Assembly (NCBI GenBank): GCA_947632565.1
Contig: CANRPT010000005.1
Coordinates: 1-46,852 of the forward strand
Length of the DNA stretch: 46,852 bases
Direction of reading: 5' to 3'
DNA from: an uncultured Bacilli bacterium
Lineage (GTDB): Bacteria; Bacillota_I; Bacilli_A; RF39; UBA660
Numbering within the stretch: the stretch's first letter is position 1; every line of letters starts with the position of its first letter. The position numbers and the translations under genes are program-made. Below, piece after piece: positions 45,280-46,852 of the stretch. Below the pieces are notes generated by a model. It had not been told where the DNA came from and did not search any database. It worked only from the letters and a program-made list of their open reading frames with translations.

Positions 45280-45456
45280 ATGGAAACTTATATTGTAGAA
45301 GTAGGAGATAATTTGAAAAGTATTGCTGATAAATTAGGAGTAAAAGTAGTAGATTTAGTAAAAGAGAATCAATTAGAAAGTATTGCTGATATAGAACCCG
45401 GAATGGAGTTAATTATTCCACAAGCTTCCCATAATGATTTTGATTACAAGGATTAA
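45280..45456 (+). CDS. Short LysM-domain protein (58 aa)
   Basis: 58 residues from ATG 45280, which has AGGAGGG 6 bases upstream; the longer frame from 45235 is not used. Almost the whole protein is one LysM domain (YIVEVGDNLKSIADKLGVKVVDLVKENQL...PGMELIIP). No signal peptide or anchor is present, which is unusual for a glycan-binding LysM. It might be intracellular or bind spore-coat or wall components after cell lysis. Confidence 0.82.
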   Translation: METYIVEVGDNLKSIADKLGVKVVDLVKENQLESIADIEPGMELIIPQASHNDFDYKD

Positions 45457-45500
45457 GAATATATCTTACAAAATGGTTGAATAATGATGAGATTTTTTTA

Positions 45501-46664
45501 CTATTTGGTATGATTTTTTTTCCATTTTCTATATGCATAATAGCTACCACCAATTGCAATTAATGGTATTAAATTGCTGGAACTGGTTTCATTATTATCG
45601 CTGTTATCACTACTAGGAGTATCTTCTATTTTTCCATATCTAAATAAGTTTAATGTATATTCTTGTTCTTTCCCGTTTTCAGCAATTACTTTAAAACAAA
45701 TTTTACTTCTCCCTTCGGGTATTTTTTTATCATATTGTAAATTAATAGAAGATCTTTCATCTTCTAATTCATATTTTATTTCTATTTCCTCTGTGGTATA
45801 GGGAAAATATATGATATTACTTTGATAATCGTTAAATACTACTTCTTGATTATTTATTGTGATAGTAACTCCAACATTGTTGCTTAATATTTTATTGATT
45901 TTTAAAATATATTCCTTTTGGGTTATACCATCTTCTGCAGTTACTTGAATTGATATAGTATGGATTCCCGTTTCTAATTGATATTCACCATTACCAATTA
46001 TAGTAGCATTGTAATCGGTTGTTATACCGATTATTTCTACTATATTTTCTGTTGTTTCAAAATTCATTTCATCTTGGATTTCTATTTCTTCTGCATTCAC
46101 TGTTAAAATTTTTAGAGTGGCATCATTATTTCCGATATTGAGTAATAATTTATATTTTTTCGTAGTAGAATCTTCTGCTGTTACTAGAATTGTTATTTCA
46201 TTTTTTCCTTTTATCCATTCATTTGGTTTATTTATTTTTACGGTTGCTTTCTTATCTTCTGGGGTTGCTTCAATGATAGGATTTGTATTTGTAATGGTAT
46301 AGTTCATAGTATCTTCAATATTTAGATTGTTATTGTCAACCGTTAAAGTTCCTAAATTTGCATTATTACTTTTTATTATGATGGGAGGTTCTGGTGTATT
46401 TGGTTTTATATTTGGTTGATTACTAGGAGTTGGTGGAGTTGTATCACTTATTAAGGTACCATCCTTATAAAAAGTTTGATTTTTGGAGTTTGTATAAGTG
46501 TTGCCATTGTGACAATGATATTCTCCATACTCTAATCCCCAGCTGGAACAATTAGATTTACAAGTATGACATCCATTACTATCCGTTCTTCCCGGATGGG
46601 CTAAAACAGGATTAGGGATGAATAAAAAAATACAAAGTATCCATATCAGTTTAATTTTTTTCAA
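45501..46664 (-). CDS. YHYH-domain surface protein with cadherin-like repeats
   Basis: 387 residues. Signal peptide (1-22), then HPGRTDSNGCHTC...CSSWGLEYGEYHCHN, a His/Cys-rich YHYH-type domain likely to bind metal. Three or four cadherin-like beta-sandwich repeats (about 105-345) follow, each with the NATLKILTVN / GITQKEYILKINK pattern. The protein ends with a Ser/Asn linker, one membrane helix (about 360-378) and a basic tail, so it is anchored at the membrane. GGTGG upstream of ATG 46664. Convergent with the LysM gene. Confidence 0.82.
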   Translation of the reverse strand: MKKIKLIWILCIFLFIPNPVLAHPGRTDSNGCHTCKSNCSSWGLEYGEYHCHNGNTYTNSKNQTFYKDGTLISDTTPPTPSNQPNIKPNTPEPPIIIKSNNANLGTLTVDNNNLNIEDTMNYTITNTNPIIEATPEDKKATVKINKPNEWIKGKNEITILVTAEDSTTKKYKLLLNIGNNDATLKILTVNAEEIEIQDEMNFETTENIVEIIGITTDYNATIIGNGEYQLETGIHTISIQVTAEDGITQKEYILKINKILSNNVGVTITINNQEVVFNDYQSNIIYFPYTTEEIEIKYELEDERSSINLQYDKKIPEGRSKICFKVIAENGKEQEYTLNLFRYGKIEDTPSSDNSDNNETSSSNLIPLIAIGGSYYAYRKWKKNHTK

Positions 46665-46852
46665 GTATTACCACCTCTAGATTTTATTATATCATGTATA
46701 TTGATTTTCTATATACGGATGAAATCATGATTTTTTTGTTTTTGTTTTTTATCTATGGAATCCTATATTGGAAAGTATGATATTACTTTCCAAAATCAAT
46801 AATAAAAAACAAGTTTTTAAAAAAAAGGCAATAAAACCCCTTACCCCATAGA
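46665..46852. other. Right-edge spacer with 10-bp inverted repeat
   Basis: No ORF is visible. TTGGAAAGTA (46768-46777) pairs with TACTTTCCAA (46784-46793) with a 6-base loop and no T run, so it is more like an operator or a hairpin than a terminator. Confidence 0.4.

Overview
The window is low-GC, gene-dense chromosomal DNA of a Gram-positive, Bacilli-like bacterium. Supporting signs are strong AGGAGG/GGTGAT ribosome-binding sites, frequent TTG and GTG starts, a type B RNase P RNA, a T-box leader, GatCAB, NAD-dependent ligase, an LtaS-like enzyme, GpsB/RodZ, RecU beside a class A PBP, and a SigG-type sporulation sigma factor with a YlmC/YmxH-type protein. TGG encodes Trp and TGA ends at least two genes, so the code looks standard rather than Mycoplasma-like. 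A gut-type Bacilli lineage close to the Mollicutes (RF39-like or Erysipelotrichia-like) fits, but the species cannot be named from sequence alone.

Layout. 1-2450 is an accessory patch: the 3' end of a RhuM-family gene with a strong terminator, a truncated alpha/beta hydrolase, a cupin, a methyltransferase, and a second broken copy of the cupin 3' end. 2449-4981 (minus) is an ABC importer of the NMT1/SsuA type. 5162-12782 carries pcrA and ligA with four poorly known genes between them, including a sugar-nucleotidyltransferase-like protein and a HipA-fold kinase-like protein. 12880-16018 is gatCAB. 16076-22263 holds envelope and signalling genes: a membrane protein, a solute-binding/degenerate-GGDEF protein, a YihY/BrkB protein, an LTA-synthase-like sulfatase and a small membrane protein. 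22317-26324 is a ZIP transporter convergent with PBP1-recU. 26468-29077 holds a tiny ORF, a glycerophosphodiester phosphodiesterase and an unusual pentapeptide/radical-SAM protein. 29163-32157 is gpsB-rnpB-rodZ-pgsA-recA, a Bacillus-like order.

33856-36940 is a translation block. A T-box whose specifier reads AAC (Asn) sits before a ProX/YbaK-like tRNA-editing protein, a DUF1653 protein and asparaginyl-tRNA synthetase. Two near-identical tRNA-Asn genes and a tRNA-Glu gene follow from their own promoter. 37392-40656 contains a DUF5684/zinc-ribbon protein, tRNA-Ser, an AlkD-like protein, a small pilin-like membrane protein, sigG and a ylmC-type gene. A minus-strand Rpn-type nuclease with a possible coupled 36-residue membrane peptide follows. 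42070-45456 runs ylmH, a secreted nuclease, a bacterial-PH-like protein, an unknown anchored protein and a tiny LysM protein. The window ends with a minus-strand YHYH/cadherin-like surface protein.

The most interesting items are the radical-SAM/pentapeptide fusion, the Asn T-box operon that co-regulates a putative trans-editing factor with AsnRS, the HipA-like/nucleotidyltransferase cluster between pcrA and ligA, the DGNEF signalling protein, and several short membrane ORFs. No CRISPR array, IS element, prophage or complete defence island is visible.
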